A stretch of DNA of 64,000 bases, taken from contig CM044965.1 in the NCBI GenBank assembly GCA_024516035.1, forward strand, positions 27,170,425 through 27,234,424, written 5' to 3'. Each line of letters starts with the position of its first letter. Within the stretch, counting starts at the first letter, position 1. Under the pieces are notes generated by a model, which saw only the letters and a program-made list of their open reading frames with translations, had not been told where the DNA came from and did not search any database. Source of the DNA: Bactericera cockerelli. Taxonomy: Eukaryota; Arthropoda; Insecta; Hemiptera; Triozidae. A program made the translations under genes and the position numbers. Below are positions 30,590-41,482 of the stretch, one piece after another.

Positions 30590-30880
30590 TGAAATTGTTA
30601 TTTCAAAGTATTTTCCACCACCTAACCCTCAGTCTTATCATTATGTGGTCTGTGTGAAATTGCTTTACTTACTACCGTGCACTGGTAGTCAAGTGGTTCA
30701 AGGCGCTGGTCTGTTAAGTATCCCACCCAATTTTTACTTTCCTTATCCTATAATAAGAAAAGTATCGTATTCCTCATTAATTTGAGTTGGTGACCACATA
30801 ATAATAATACTCTAAGGATTAGTGGAAGGTACCCATCTCGCCTGGTGGTTACCCTCCACTAAAGGACTTAAGAGTGTTAT
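30590..30880. mobile_element. S1 SINE copies, rearranged
   Basis: S1 body words (TTCCACCACCTAACCCTCAG reversed, then GTGCACTGGTAGTCAAGTGG and CTCGCCTGGTGGTTACC forward) occur in both directions, so two copies meet here. Confidence 0.65.
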
Positions 30881-31331
30881 TAGTATTTGTATGGATGGTG
30901 ACCAGTAGAGGGATTACGAGGTGGCATATTTAAATTACATTCTTGAGCAAATGATGTGGTTCGGAGTCTTGTAATGCTGTATTATCCATGTACTACCCAT
31001 GGAGGAAAAACTAATGGAGAATTGTACACAATATAACGCGTAAAGTATAGTTTTATTACGGGTAATGAACCTATAACCTCTCATAAAAAATCGGCCATTT
31101 TAGTAAGCTGGAACATTATGGAAATCTCAGCCATAACAAATTATTTCTTCTTGCTTAGTTACCCTAAATGCTTTTGAAGGTGATATTGGTAGCCATATTG
31201 GGAAGCTTTTATCAGCTGCATTATAAAATGTCTCCGTGGAAAATTTTACGAGGGGTAAAAAAAATGTGTCGAAAATTGTGGTCGCTCTTGTGGTCCATGG
31301 AGGTACTACCTATACAAATTTCCTTCATCAT
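30881..31331. other. Unassigned intergenic DNA
   Basis: A stretch near 31140-31200 (TTCTTCTTGCTTAGTTACCC ... GCTTTTGAAG) has a relative near 56960, so it is a dispersed repeat. Nothing else is recognised. Confidence 0.4.
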
Positions 31332-31900
31332 ATACAGGGTGCGGCGCGGTTATGTCCCATTTTGAATCGCTTAGTGTGAAGCCGCACTTCTAATTAGACA
31401 AGTTCAAACAAAGTTAGAAGATGCACAAATTACTAATTTTTTCGATTCAATTTAGCTCTATAGTCAAAATGATTTTATCAAAGCAACAGAAAGCTTATTA
31501 GCCAGCGTCGATGGCATGTTGAATACACCGGTTCCCTTCAGAACACCGAAGTCTAGCGACATCCAGCGAGGTTAAGACTTGGATGGGTGACCATTCAAAT
31601 TCTAATTCTCGTGACGCTGGCTTTTCCCGGCCCCACTCAGGCTGGGTGAGGTCAATGTGAGTAGCAGGTTTGTGAGTTTCCTGCGAATGGAGGGTAAAAC
31701 CCCCGTCGTGATATGACCATGGCAGTTGAAAGCGACGTTAAAACCCCACTTAAAAAAAAAAGAAAGCTTATTGCGTGGAGAGTTATTTTTCGAAAAATAA
31801 GTGTATCGTAGCAGTGCAGCGGGAGTTTGACATTGCACACCAAACTGTAACTCGATCTGCATGGAGGGGATTTTCATGAAGTTCCCTAGGGTTGTTGTCA
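31332..31900 (+). pseudogene. Decayed mariner-like element with a nested 5S SINE
   Basis: It starts CAGGGTGCGGCGCGG after TA. After the SINE, one frame reads VAVQREFDIAHQTVTRSAW, which resembles the N-terminal helix-turn-helix region of mariner/IS630-type transposases. The frame is broken by stops and shifts, and no DDE part is found. Confidence 0.4.
31500..31760 (+). mobile_element. 5S-rRNA-headed SINE, young copy 2
   Basis: Nearly identical to the copies at 10766 and 35575. It is flanked by a perfect 12 bp duplication AGAAAGCTTATT (31488-31499, 31761-31772) and ends in an A-tract. Confidence 0.92.
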
Positions 31901-32131
31901 CTCCAATAATGCATATTTTGGTTCAAGTCCCAAAATCGGTAAAATTAGCAGCGTGAGTTTGAGTTGATATCACGAAAGTGAGTAACACAATAATATGATA
32001 ACTTTAAAAAATACACTGCCAATAGTGGACACAATACTCCCTCGTGAATGGTAATGAATTTTTTCAACTTTTATTATCGGTAGGATCAGATTTTTTTTTA
32101 CTGAATCACTTGTATTTACAAAAGTTCTTAA

Positions 32132-32416
32132 CACGTTCGTTACCAAGCCAATTTTTTCAAGTTTTACGTAGGGACCGGGCGGTAAAGTCGCTGTTACATT
32201 CTGGGGACCAAAATTTTTTTGTTGTTGCATATTTGGCATCGTATTTGTACAAGAATCGATCCTATACTAACAACCTAATACTAACAACCTACCTCAAAAA
32301 GGCCATATATGGATGTCCGGTCCCTCGTTAAAATTTTGATAACGGCCACATGTGTGTTTTCGGTCCCAGAGAAAAACACAAAAACATCCACATATGGCCG
32401 TTCGGTAACGAACGTG
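32132..32416. mobile_element. piggyBac-type MITE in TE 'X'
   Basis: CACGTTCGTTACC at the left and GGTAACGAACGTG at the right, flanked by TTAA on both sides (32128-32131, 32417-32420), the diagnostic piggyBac target. The interior has mirrored ATATGGATGTCCGG/CATCCACATATGGCCG. No transposase. Confidence 0.85.
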
Positions 32417-32672
32417 TTAATCGATTTTCTTCAAATTTAAATTATATGGTTGAATACCGTTTTTCCTACGTTCTAGAGTCTACCAAAAATTATGTATTGC
32501 CAATCTGTAGACCTTATTTTTTGACTTTTTTGTCCAAAATTTCGGATTTTCTTAAATATCTGAGCTCAATCAAAATTTATTGAAAAATAATTATAAATGC
32601 ACTATGTAAAACTCTAATACACATAAACGTTCAACATTTCATCAAAATCGGATTTACCGTTCATGAGATATA

Positions 32673-33025
32673 CAGGTTGTCCATAAAGTCTGGACCCACC
32701 CCCCCTATCTCGGGAACCACTTAAAATATCGAAAAACTCCAAGACACCTATTTCTTCGATTGTAGGGGGATTTATTTTAACTCACTGAAATTTGTTGTAA
32801 TGAACTTCTCTTAATAAGACCTTTAAAACAATATGCCACAAGACATACCATTCTATTTAGGATTTTAAAGTTGGTCCATGCCCAGCCTGACTGGGGCCGT
32901 GTAGGCAAATTTTTTTTAGCTTAAAATATATTCCCCTACAATCGAAGAAATAGGTGTCTTGGAGTTTTTCGATATTTTAAGTGGTTCCCGAGATAGGGGG
33001 GGTGGGTCCAGACTTTATGTTTACC
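32673..33025. mobile_element. Mariner-type MITE in TE 'X'
   Basis: About 100 bp inverted arms (GTCTGGACCCACCCCCCCTA ... CCTATTTCTTCGATTGTAGG) mirror 32935-33015. TA lies on both sides, and the uninterrupted sequence at 19360 (GAGATATAAGC) confirms the insertion site. Confidence 0.88.
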
Positions 33026-33551
33026 TAAGCGTATAAGTAAAAACTTAGTGGTCAGGCACATCACCAAGAACCGCTATTGTGACGTTGAAGAGTTAAAAAC
33101 GAGACCATCTACAGAAGGTCTCCTACATGTCTGCAAAATTTCATCGAAATCTAATCAGGAGTTTCTGAGATTTGCGCGTTACAAGAAATGTATTTCACAG
33201 ACCGACAGACAGACCACACAAAAACAAATTTGCTCAGGAGGTTATGAAAAGTTAAGAAATATGAAAAAAATTGCAATCGGAGCAAAAAATATTTTTTTCT
33301 CACAGAAACGAACACAATATTTCCGATTTCTAATATCAAAAATTTCTCGGAAGTAAAAGAAGAAAAAAAAGACCCCAAGCCTGTTAGATAAATATCATAA
33401 AGGTATTTTCACACTCAATCATCCGTCACGCCTGTGTGGAATCCGCCCTAACCGGCTTATTTACTTTCACATGAACAAATGATCAACAATATGTGTGAAC
33501 GAAAAAGATTAATTGCACTGAATTTTCGAACAATTAATATTTTTAGCGAAT

Positions 33552-33790
33552 TTGCAAACTCCACACACACCCTCTCCTTATTCTACCCCCTCTCCTCCCC
33601 TTATCCTACCCACTCCTTACCTTCCCTTCCCTTTATCCTATCCTCGTCTCCTTATCCTACCCCCTCCCTTTAACATACCCACTCTTATCTTTCCTTCCCC
33701 TTATCCTCTCCTCCTCTCCTTATCCTACCCTCTCCCTTTATTCTACCCCGCTCACTCCTCTTATCTTCCCCCTCCCCCCCCCCCCACTCT
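33552..33790. repeat. Pyrimidine-rich imperfect repeat
   Basis: C/T-rich words such as CCCTCTCCTTATCCTACC recur in one strand only, with a C-tract at 33770-33785. The open frames across it are a composition effect. Confidence 0.85.
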
Positions 33791-33839
33791 CAAACAAACC
33801 TTTCACTTTTCGTCATGTCGCAATTTGTTATACTCGCCC

Positions 33840-34020
33840 ATAAATTTCAGCGTTTAGCGCGAGCCTGCTTCACGCCGCATGCTTCAGTGGTCGCGGCGAC
33901 GACAAATCACCTGTCGCTGCCGCACTGTTGAGGCGACAACTGTTGCAACTGTCATCTTGTTCAAAGAGTATGTTAGTGAACCGCTAATACGTGGCATTGT
34001 GAATGCACCTTTGGGATTTT
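33840..34020. promoter_or_regulatory. Non-repetitive GC-richer island, candidate regulatory sequence
   Basis: GC rises over an AT-rich background and no repeat match is seen within the window. It contains E-box-type CACCTG and two CAACTG words and a TTCAAAG that fits a Sox-type site. This is weak, motif-level evidence only; a 5' exon is equally possible. Confidence 0.25.
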
Positions 34021-34149
34021 TCTATGTTCTAACTTTATATTGTAAAAAGAGGCTGTGAAACATCCATCGTTACAAAAGAAAAAGAAAGAAAAAAAAAAAA
34101 AAAAAATTGGCACCAAAAAAAAAAACAACCTACCTAATAAATAAATCCA

Positions 34150-34480
34150 GCTTCCGTGGCGTAATGGTTGTGACTACTGCCCGTATAGTCCAGAGTTCCC
34201 GAGTTCAACTCTCGGTTGGGGCAGTCTTTCGACGAAAATTCTGTTCCATCCAAACACGTGAGGCTGGCATTTCCGGCCCTACCCAGGCTGGGTGAGGGTA
34301 ATGTGGGTAGCCGGTACGATTCCTAGTGAATGGAGGGTAAAACCCCCGTCCTGACCATCTATCTCAGTCAGGACGTTAAAACCAAATAGAATCAACTGGT
34401 CTAATTTGATTTTAACAAACAATTCTATTTGATTTTAACATCCTGATCAGGACGGGGGTTTTACCCTCCATTCGCTGGGA
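34150..34480 (+). mobile_element. S5 SINE plus an opposing core fragment
   Basis: Head CCGTGGCGTAATGGTTGTGA ... GAGTTCAACTCTCGG, core CAGGCTGGGTGAGGGTAATG and ACCCCCGTCCTGACC. From 34415 a reversed core piece follows (GACGGGGGTTTTACCCTCC). The S5 core matches the 5S-SINE core. Confidence 0.8.
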
Positions 34481-35139
34481 ACCAAAAAACAATAATAATT
34501 ATTCTATGAATTTCGGAATATTCTTTAACCCCTGTGCCTTTTTTAACGTCAAATTATAACTCAGAAGGGTACTCACGAAACCATCATTACATTCATTACC
34601 TCTTCTGAACCATCTTAACGCTCAATTAGATGAGCTACTCACATGGCCAATATAACGTCATAAAACAATATCATAAATGACACTTTTTAGCGTTAGGTAA
34701 ATTAAATATGCTTCTACTTACATGGCCAATATAACATTAAAAAACAAAAATGAAAGAAAAAACAACAACATGAATGACAAAACTTAGGACAATGTCGGAT
34801 ATTGTTTTCCATCAGTACGGCGTGGTGTGAATGTGAATATCTCCGAAACCATCAGCATGATTTTCGAGAAGAGAATTTTCCCAAAGTTGACGATGTCAGA
34901 GGCGCGGATGTGGGTATACTATAGTAATAATAAAATAATATCGATTTATGATTGAAAGTTTATTACGAAATTCAAGAAATATTTCTATAGTGAATAAATT
35001 TCACAATAGTGAAATAAATTTCACAATAGTGAAATAAATTTCACAATAGTGAAATTTATTCATAAACATGAACTTACTGGCGACTGTTGGGGTCCCAAAA
35101 ACCGTTTTTACGTGTTATTTTCCTATGACACACATTAAT
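34481..35139. other. Unassigned DNA and a 20-bp tandem repeat
   Basis: 34985-35062 holds three to four copies of AAATTTCACAATAGTGAAAT-type units. The rest is AT-rich with a degenerate duplication (CACATGGCCAATATAAC at 34640 and 34717). Confidence 0.6.
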
Positions 35140-35355
35140 AATAATAATAACACTCTTTAGTGGAAGGTAACCACCAGGCGACGTTAATGCTCAATGCATT
35201 TTCTACCACCTAACCCTCAGAGTCTTATTATTATGTGCTGGTCACAAATTCAAATTAATGAGGAAAAATCCATGCACTGGGTGGGATTTGAACCAACGGA
35301 TCCCTACGCTACCTGGATTACCAGACTAGTGCGTTAACCACTTGACTATCAGTGC
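35140..35355 (-). mobile_element. S1 SINE, reverse, full length
   Basis: Runs from the AAT-repeat tail and CACTCTTTAGTGGAAGGTAA to the head (reverse of AGTCAAGTGGTTAACGC). One of the best-preserved S1 copies. Confidence 0.8.
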
Positions 35356-35465
35356 ACGTTAAAGGTGGACATACCTTATTGCCAGACCAATACCATTCCT
35401 TAAGTTGGAATTCCGAAATTCTGACTTGAGGGACTGGCTCATCTTTGTTATAATTCTATTTTATA

Positions 35466-35890
35466 CGATTTGACCCTTAGGACCGAATTGTGAAACAGGA
35501 TCCAAGTGGACACTACATATATTACACTATGAGCTGACTATAATAGTGCGCTGCGATTGGTTAAAATTACCACTGCCAGCGTCGATGGCATGTTGAATAC
35601 ACCGGTTCCCTTCAGAACACCGAAGTTAAGCGACATCCAGCGAGGTTAAGACTTGGATGGGTGACCATTCAAATTCTAATTCTCGTGACGCTGGCTTTTC
35701 CCGGCCCCACTCAGGCTGGGTGAGGTCAATGTGAGTAGCAGGTTTGTGAGTTTCCTGCGAATGGAGGGTAAAACCCCCGTCGTGATATGACCATGGCAGT
35801 TGAAAGCGACGTTAAACCCCACTCAAAAAAAAAAAAAAAAAAAAAAAAAAAATTACCACTAGAGGTCGTGTCAAGGGATAGTGTCCACTT
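35466..35890. mobile_element. MITE-2-like element split by a young 5S SINE
   Basis: The left end GACCGAATTGTGAAACAGGA and the inverted GATAGTGTCCACTT at the right belong to a MITE-2 relative with TCCAAGTGGACACT subterminal sequence (compare 57853-58015). The SINE sits in its loop. Confidence 0.7.
35575..35850 (+). mobile_element. 5S-rRNA-headed SINE, young copy 3
   Basis: Nearly identical to copies 1 and 2, with a 30-base A-tail and a perfect 10 bp duplication AATTACCACT (35565-35574, 35851-35860). Confidence 0.92.
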
Positions 35891-36079
35891 ATTATATTAT
35901 GCTTTATTAGGTAAGACAAATTACGAAATATACAGTAAAATACTATGAAATTTTTGAAAAAAAAAAAATAAATAGATTGAACAAAGAATCCAGAACAAAA
36001 AAGAGAATAAAGCTAATGTCCTACCTAAAGGGCGGGGTTATTGCTTGTGGCAATCTCTTCCACCCAACCTTTTGGCTCT
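35891..36079. repeat. A-rich dispersed repeat with GGTTGGGTGGAAGAG tail, reverse
   Basis: TTATTATATTATGCTTTATT and TAGGTAAGACAAAT also occur near 20985-21020; 36015-36070 is the reversed tail family. Confidence 0.55.
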
Positions 36080-36600
36080 TATCCTCCATTTGCAAATCCT
36101 TCTCCCTGGAACAGCGTATTCCAGCAGTCGCCACTACCGTGATGTATCCTCGGCACACACAATTACCTTGCCGGCGTGGAGTTCAAGTGGTTCTCGCCCG
36201 ATGTAGCTTAACCTGCCCGACCCTCCTGAACCATCACAGAACAGGGGGCAGGGAGAGGTGTGTGGGGAGCTCAACCCGTTCCAAGGTCGGTCGGGAGAGG
36301 GGGGGCTGTTAACCATAGAAAGGAGAAGAGGAGTAGAATGGGGGGATTTAGCCCGTACAAAGAGCAGCCCTTGTTCGACACATCGGCGATGGAATCGGAC
36401 GAAAATATCCCCGCGTCGTTGTCTAGCTTTCATTCATTGACGGCAGTTCACCTGTTGCGGCAGGTGACGACTGACGACCCACGTGGTCTCCTGTTCATTC
36501 ATGAGAGCGGACCATTGTCGTAGAAACATGCCTCATTACCCGAGCCGAGCAGACGGCATGCCGCCAGACCAATGAATGGAGGAGTTGTTGAATATGAATG
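36080..36600. other. Non-repetitive GC-rich island, possible exon or promoter
   Basis: GC-rich, rich in CpG, with open frames on both strands. One plus-strand frame reads MESDENIPASLSSFHSL and stops after 36520, but no clear donor follows. CACCTG and CACGTG words occur. It is the most unique-looking stretch between SoxE and the LTR element, and could be a SoxE 5' region about 10 kb upstream or part of an unknown gene. Confidence 0.3.
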
Positions 36601-37857
36601 GATGAGGTTGTTGAAAAAATGCACCATGATTCTGTGTATTCCACGGATTTACTTTAGAAAAAATATGAGACAAATTGTAATAAAAATAGCATTGGTGGAA
36701 TAAAAATAGAAATTGTGTTTATACACCCCACTGGGATTTTAAAAGAATCTAGGACTTTACTTTGTGAGGAAAAAAGAGTGACTGTTTGTATATTGATGGA
36801 GACCAGAGGCGGCATGAGCAAGCTATGAGTTACCTAGACAAATAAATCAAAATCACTATTCCTATTACTTTACTTTCCGTGTCCATGATGATTGTCATGG
36901 TGATGGAAGGATTAATGGGAGTATTATCCTCCCTGAACGCCCAGAAGCAATGTTTTGGGCTCCTTTCATGTCCTGTGTGTGTGTGTCACTGAAGTTCAGC
37001 AATTTCCAGCGAGGTGAAGTCTTAACAGGTGACTTCCGCTTTGAACATTCGTGATTCTGGCTGTTCGCGGCCCCACTCAAACTGGGCGAGTTTCATTCAA
37101 GTACATAGCTGGTTTGTGAGTTTCCAGCAAATAGAGGGTAAAACCCCCGTCGTGGTTATGTGTTATGACCATGTAGTTAAATGCAACTTTAAAACCCACA
37201 AAAAGAAAGCAAAAAGAGACGAAGAATGGTTGTTTTCAAACACTTAGTTGTCTTCAAACACCCATTTCTCTTTTATTTTTGGATGATTTACAACATTTTG
37301 TGGGCGGGGAAAACCTATAATATCCAAGAAATATGAAATTCCGAATCTGTTGTTTAAGTAGGATTTAGTCTTCTACCTAATTATCATGAAAGTAAAACAT
37401 ACTTCAACACGGCACGTTTGTACAAATCACGAAAACATATTTTGTGTAAAATCGTATGAAGAACATAACTTCTTATGTTACATATAATTCGGACATAATT
37501 TCCATACACAATATGTATTATTCCTACATGTAATTGTATATAATTATACCTATATAGACATATTAGATATCATCAAGACGTGCTTTACTTATTTATATAC
37601 GTATAATTGTGTTTATATACTTATTTATTTATATACGTATAATTGTGTACAAATGCACGATAATTAAGCTGTTATCCTTATTTATCAATTTGGAGAGAAA
37701 AAATTCTGTTGGCAGCCATGAAAGAGGTCTCTTTGTTTTCAATCAGTCAGCATGAGGGAGCCGATCCCTGATAATAATCTAGCGCGGTTACAGGGCGACA
37801 ACTGAAGAATATTTTACTTGCTTGAATCAAAGAAAATAACATCCAAGACTGTCTGAG
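36601..37857. other. Intergenic, AT-rich, with an old 5S SINE
   Basis: 36960-37215: decayed 5S-type SINE (ACTGAAGTTCAGCAATTTCC, AACTGGGCGAG, ACCCCCGTCGTGG). 37540-37660: repeated TTATATACGTATAATTGTG. Nothing else is recognised. Confidence 0.55.
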
Positions 37858-38110
37858 CCAGGCTCCGTGGCGTAATGGTTGTGACTACTGCCCGTAGTCC
37901 AGAGTTCCCGAGTTCGACTCCCGGTTGGGACAGACTTTTCGACGAAAATTCTGTTTCATCCAAACATGTGAGGCTGGAATTTCCGGCCCTCCCCAGGCTG
38001 GTTGAGGTTAATGTGGGTAGCTGGTACGATTCCCAGCGAATGGAGTGTAAAATCCCCGTCCTGACTACTTCAAATCAGAACGTACATCAGAATTAGAATC
38101 AACTGGTCAC
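37858..38110 (+). mobile_element. S5 SINE
   Basis: CCGTGGCGTAATGGTTGTGA head, GAGTTCGACTCCCGG box B, and the core CAGGCTGGTTGAGGTTAATG. Close to 34150-34395. Confidence 0.82.
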
Positions 38111-38184
38111 AATAGACCTTAATAGAGGTCGGTGTGATAATTAAACCTTCTCTTGTGGAACTCCAACCAGTTTATAATAATAAA

Positions 38185-38640
38185 AGGACTATCCAGCTGG
38201 GGCTCGTTAAACAGGGATTTGACCAGTGTCTCGCTAAAGGACTATAAACAGAGAACCGAGTAGCCAACCTTTACAAGTCAGGCTAGCTTGTAGGGACCAG
38301 TGTCTTGCTAAAGGACTATAAACAGACAACCGAGTAGCCAACCTTTACAAGCCAGGCTAGCTTGCAGTTAAACAGGGAGAGGACCAGTGTCTTGCTAAAG
38401 GACTATAAACAGAGAACCGAGTAGCCAACCTTTACAAGCCAGGCTAGCTTGCAGTTAAACAGGGAGAGGAACAGTGTCTCGCTAAAGGACTATAAACAGA
38501 GAACAGACTAGCCTAACAAGCCCGACTAGCTTGCAGTTTCCCAGGTGTTAAGAATAAAGGACTATAAACAGAGAACAGACTAGCCTAACAAGCCCGACTA
38601 GCTTGCAGTTTCCCAGGTGTTAAGAATAAAGGATATCCGG
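38185..38640. repeat. Minisatellite of 70-90 bp units
   Basis: About six units contain GGACTATAAACAGAGAACCG and CAAGCCAGGCTAGCTTGCAG. The last two units are shorter. A related single sequence lies reversed at 24250-24310. Confidence 0.8.
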
Positions 38641-38704
38641 CTTATGAGGATAATTGAAACCCGGCTGCACGTTGCTTGACATCGGTAATAGAACATGAAA
38701 TGAT

Positions 38705-38890
38705 GTATGTCTGTCTCGGTAGGTCAGTGGTAAAGGTGGCACACTATGAATCCAGAGATTCCAGATGTCGTGGTTTCAAAATCCAGCCGGGACATGACAA
38801 TTTATTGGGATTTTTACCACATAGTAATATACGTCTTAGGCTTACTGCTGGAATAATGGGACTGAATAATCTTAATCGGGCAGTATGAAA
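38705..38890 (+). mobile_element. S4 SINE
   Basis: Head TGTCTCGGTAGGTCAGTGGT, box B region ...TCAAAATCCAGCC, tail TGCTGGAATAATGGGACT. Same family as 13500 and 56165. Confidence 0.75.
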
Positions 38891-38990
38891 AAAGTCGATA
38901 TTTCCCAAACAGTTTTTCTTGTTCAGATTGGCTATAAACGGTGTTGGGCCGGGTTGGGGCTGAATACTCAAAGGCTCTTTCCATACCCTG

Positions 38991-39171
38991 TGTGATAATA
39001 TTGGAGAATTTGAACCAGTGTTATTTCGGCCTGTCTTCCTCTGAGCAGACTGGTCCAACGATCCCATTCTCCAACTGACACTCTTCAGCTACACATCATT
39101 CTTGTACTTTAAAACTTTTCCCAAGTCCTAATAAAATAATGTACAAACGTTCACATCTATTTTTCATTTCA
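38991..39171 (+). repeat. Left LTR
   Basis: 181 bp, TGTGATAATATTGGAG to TTTTTCATTTCA. An arthropod-type initiator TCATTC lies at 39096-39101 and a poly(A) signal AATAAA at 39130-39135. From these, U3 would end near 39097 and R would be short. Confidence 0.93.
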
Positions 39172-39172
39172 A

Positions 39173-39184
39173 TTTAAAGTACAA
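39173..39184 (+). promoter_or_regulatory. Candidate self-priming primer-binding site
   Basis: TTTAAAGTACAA begins one base after the left LTR, where the primer-binding site is expected. It lacks the TGG of a tRNA-type site. It is the exact reverse complement of TTGTACTTTAAA at 39102-39113, just after the initiator-like TCATTC. This is the geometry known from Tf1/sushi elements, whose RNA 5' end folds back to prime. Confidence 0.7.
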
Positions 39185-39205
39185 AAATTGTCGTATTCTT
39201 TCAAC

Positions 39206-41482
39206 ATGGAGAAGTACCTACAACCCGAACGCTTTGCTGTAGAGCCTACTTCTACATCAGCAGACAAGCAATGGTTGCACTGGAAGAAAACGTTCCAGAA
39301 CTTTGTCGCTAAAATCAAAGACGTGACGAGTGAAGACAAGCTGACTCTTCTGACAAATTTTCTTGCACCTAACGTCTACGCCTTCATTGACAACAAATCT
39401 ACGTTCGCTACAGCCCTTGCCGCTCTCGAATCATTATACGTCAAACCTAAGAATGTCATCTATGCCCGACATTGCTTAGCAACGCGTCTACAGATCTCTG
39501 GTGAAACTGTCGACCAGTACCTACAAGTGTTGAAGCAAATGAGCAAGGAGTGCAATTTTGAAGCCGTCACAGCTGATACCTACACACAAGAGTATGTTCG
39601 TGATGCGTTTATCAGCGGGTTATCAAGCAACCGCATTCGACAGCGCCTCCTTGAGAGCAATACTCTCACTCTAGATGAAACTTTCAATCAAGCCCGAGCT
39701 ATGGAGCTGGCTGAATTTCAATCGTCTAGTTACCAGACTAGTTGGGTGCCCAATGTCACTGCATCTCAAAATTTAGAATCCACTGACAATACTGTGGCCT
39801 TTACTTCCAAGACTTGTTACTTTTGTGGTAAACAGTGGCATGCCCGGTCGTCTTGTCCTGCCAAGGAGGCACAATGTTCTATTTGTTCCAAGACAGGACA
39901 TTACGGGAAAGTCTGTCAGTCAAAGCTATTCACTCAATCAGCACATAAGCCGCGACACAACAAGACTTCTGCTGCTCTGACATGTTATACTGCTCCTGTT
40001 ACTGCGGCGTCACCCAACAGTTTACAAAAGTCTACTATTGATATCACCGTCAACAATATACCTCTCAAAGCTCTTGTCGATACTGGTTCAACACTCAGTT
40101 TCATAAGCCAAGCTCTAGTGTCCAGATGTAAAATCAAACCATTACCTTACTCTGGTAAAATAAGTATGGCTAACTCTTCCTTGTCCACGGACATTCCTGG
40201 ACAATGTAAAGTGACATTACAAGTGTTCAACAACACCTACCAGAATGTTACTTTGCTGATCATGTCCAATCTCTGCTGTGACGTCATACTTGGACATGAC
40301 TTGCTCCAAGCTCACTCTTCACTTGAGATAGAATTCCACGGTTCGCGTCCACCATTGAAAATTTGCAACTTGGCTGTTGTTAACGTTGAACCTGTCTCAC
40401 TATTCTCTAACCTTTCACAAGATTGCTATCCTATAGTTACAAAAAGCAGGAGACAATCAGACGAAGACAAACAATTTATCCACACCGAAGTAGAACGCAT
40501 GCTACAAGATGGAATCATTGAACGAAGCAACTCATCCTGGCGCGCTCAAGCATTCGTTGTACGAGATGGAAGACATAAACCTCGTATGGTAATTGACTAT
40601 TCTCAAACCATCAATAAGTTCACACATCTAGATGCGTATCCTTTGCCGAGGATTGAAGATGTCATTGCTAAAGTATCAACAAACCAAGTGTTCAGTGTGA
40701 TTGACCTCAAGAGTGCGTATCACCAGATACCTATCATGGACTCGGAAAAACACTTCACAGCATTTGAAGCCTCAGGAAAACTCTATCATTTTCTTAGAGT
40801 TCCTTTTGGCGTTACTAATGGTGTAGCAAGCTTCCAGAGAACAATAGACCGCATCGTTGAAGATGAGAAACTCACAGGCACCTATCCCTATCTTGATGAT
40901 GTCACAATCTGTGGACGAGATCAGAAGGAGCATGATGAGAATCTGAAGAAATTTCTATCAGCCACCGAGAAGTACAATCTTACACTTAATATGGAAAAAT
41001 GCAAGTTTTCCATTACTGCTGTCAGTTTACTTGGTTATACTATATCCAATAACACTATAAAACCTGACCCCGAGCGTCTGAAGCCACTTGTTGAATTACC
41101 CATTCCAACCGACAAAGCTTCCCTTCAACGTGCTCTAGGCATGTTCTCTTACTACAGTAAGTGGATCTCTAATTTCTCAGAGAAAGTACGGCCACTTTTA
41201 CAGAACAACTTTCCTTTTCAAGATAACGAAGTATCCGCATTTGAAAATCTGAAGCGTGACATACTGAAAGCGTCAACCGCTGCTATTCAAGACAATGTAC
41301 CTTTTTCTGTTGAAACGGACGCGTCTCACTTTGCTATAGCTGCAACGCTAAGTCAACAAGGACGACCTATCGCTTTCTTCTCGAGAACTCTGAACAAGTC
41401 AGAACTTCAACACGCTTCAATTGAAAAGGAAGCATATGCAATTGTTGAGAGTCTAAAGAATTGGCGTCACTACCTCATTTGA
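39206..41482 (+). pseudogene. Gag-Pol frame of the LTR element, to a premature stop
   Basis: The first ATG is 39206. Residues 1-180 are Gag-like (retrotrans_gag type). Two CX2CX4HX4C knuckles lie at about 204-238. The protease active site LVDTGS is near 290. Reverse transcriptase spans about 430-610 with DLKSAYHQIP and YLDD (near 563). RNase H starts about 690 with ETDASHFAIAATLS. The frame ends at TGA 41480-41482 inside RNase H, just after NWRHYLI. The same frame then continues open to 41758, so the stop looks like a single-base lesion. Retrotransposon proteins, not host genes. Confidence 0.9.

Larger units (their letters stand above)
31985..33357. mobile_element. TE 'X', copy 2, with two nested MITEs
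   Basis: It aligns with 19022-19735 at both ends and in the middle (AAAATTTCATC.AAATC, GACCGACAGACAGACC, ATTTCTCGGAAGTAAAA). The extra length is explained by insertions at 32132-32416 and 32673-33025. Confidence 0.75.

Noticed and set aside
31500..31615. 5S rRNA gene
   Set aside because: The 5S-like part is diverged, followed by a SINE core and A-tail, and flanked by a target duplication.
33552..33857. Proline/serine-rich protein
   Set aside because: A C/T-rich simple sequence gives these residues in any frame; no conserved block.
36260..36523. Single-exon gene of 87 codons
   Set aside because: No family match, no supporting splice or poly(A) signal; kept only as part of a GC-rich island.
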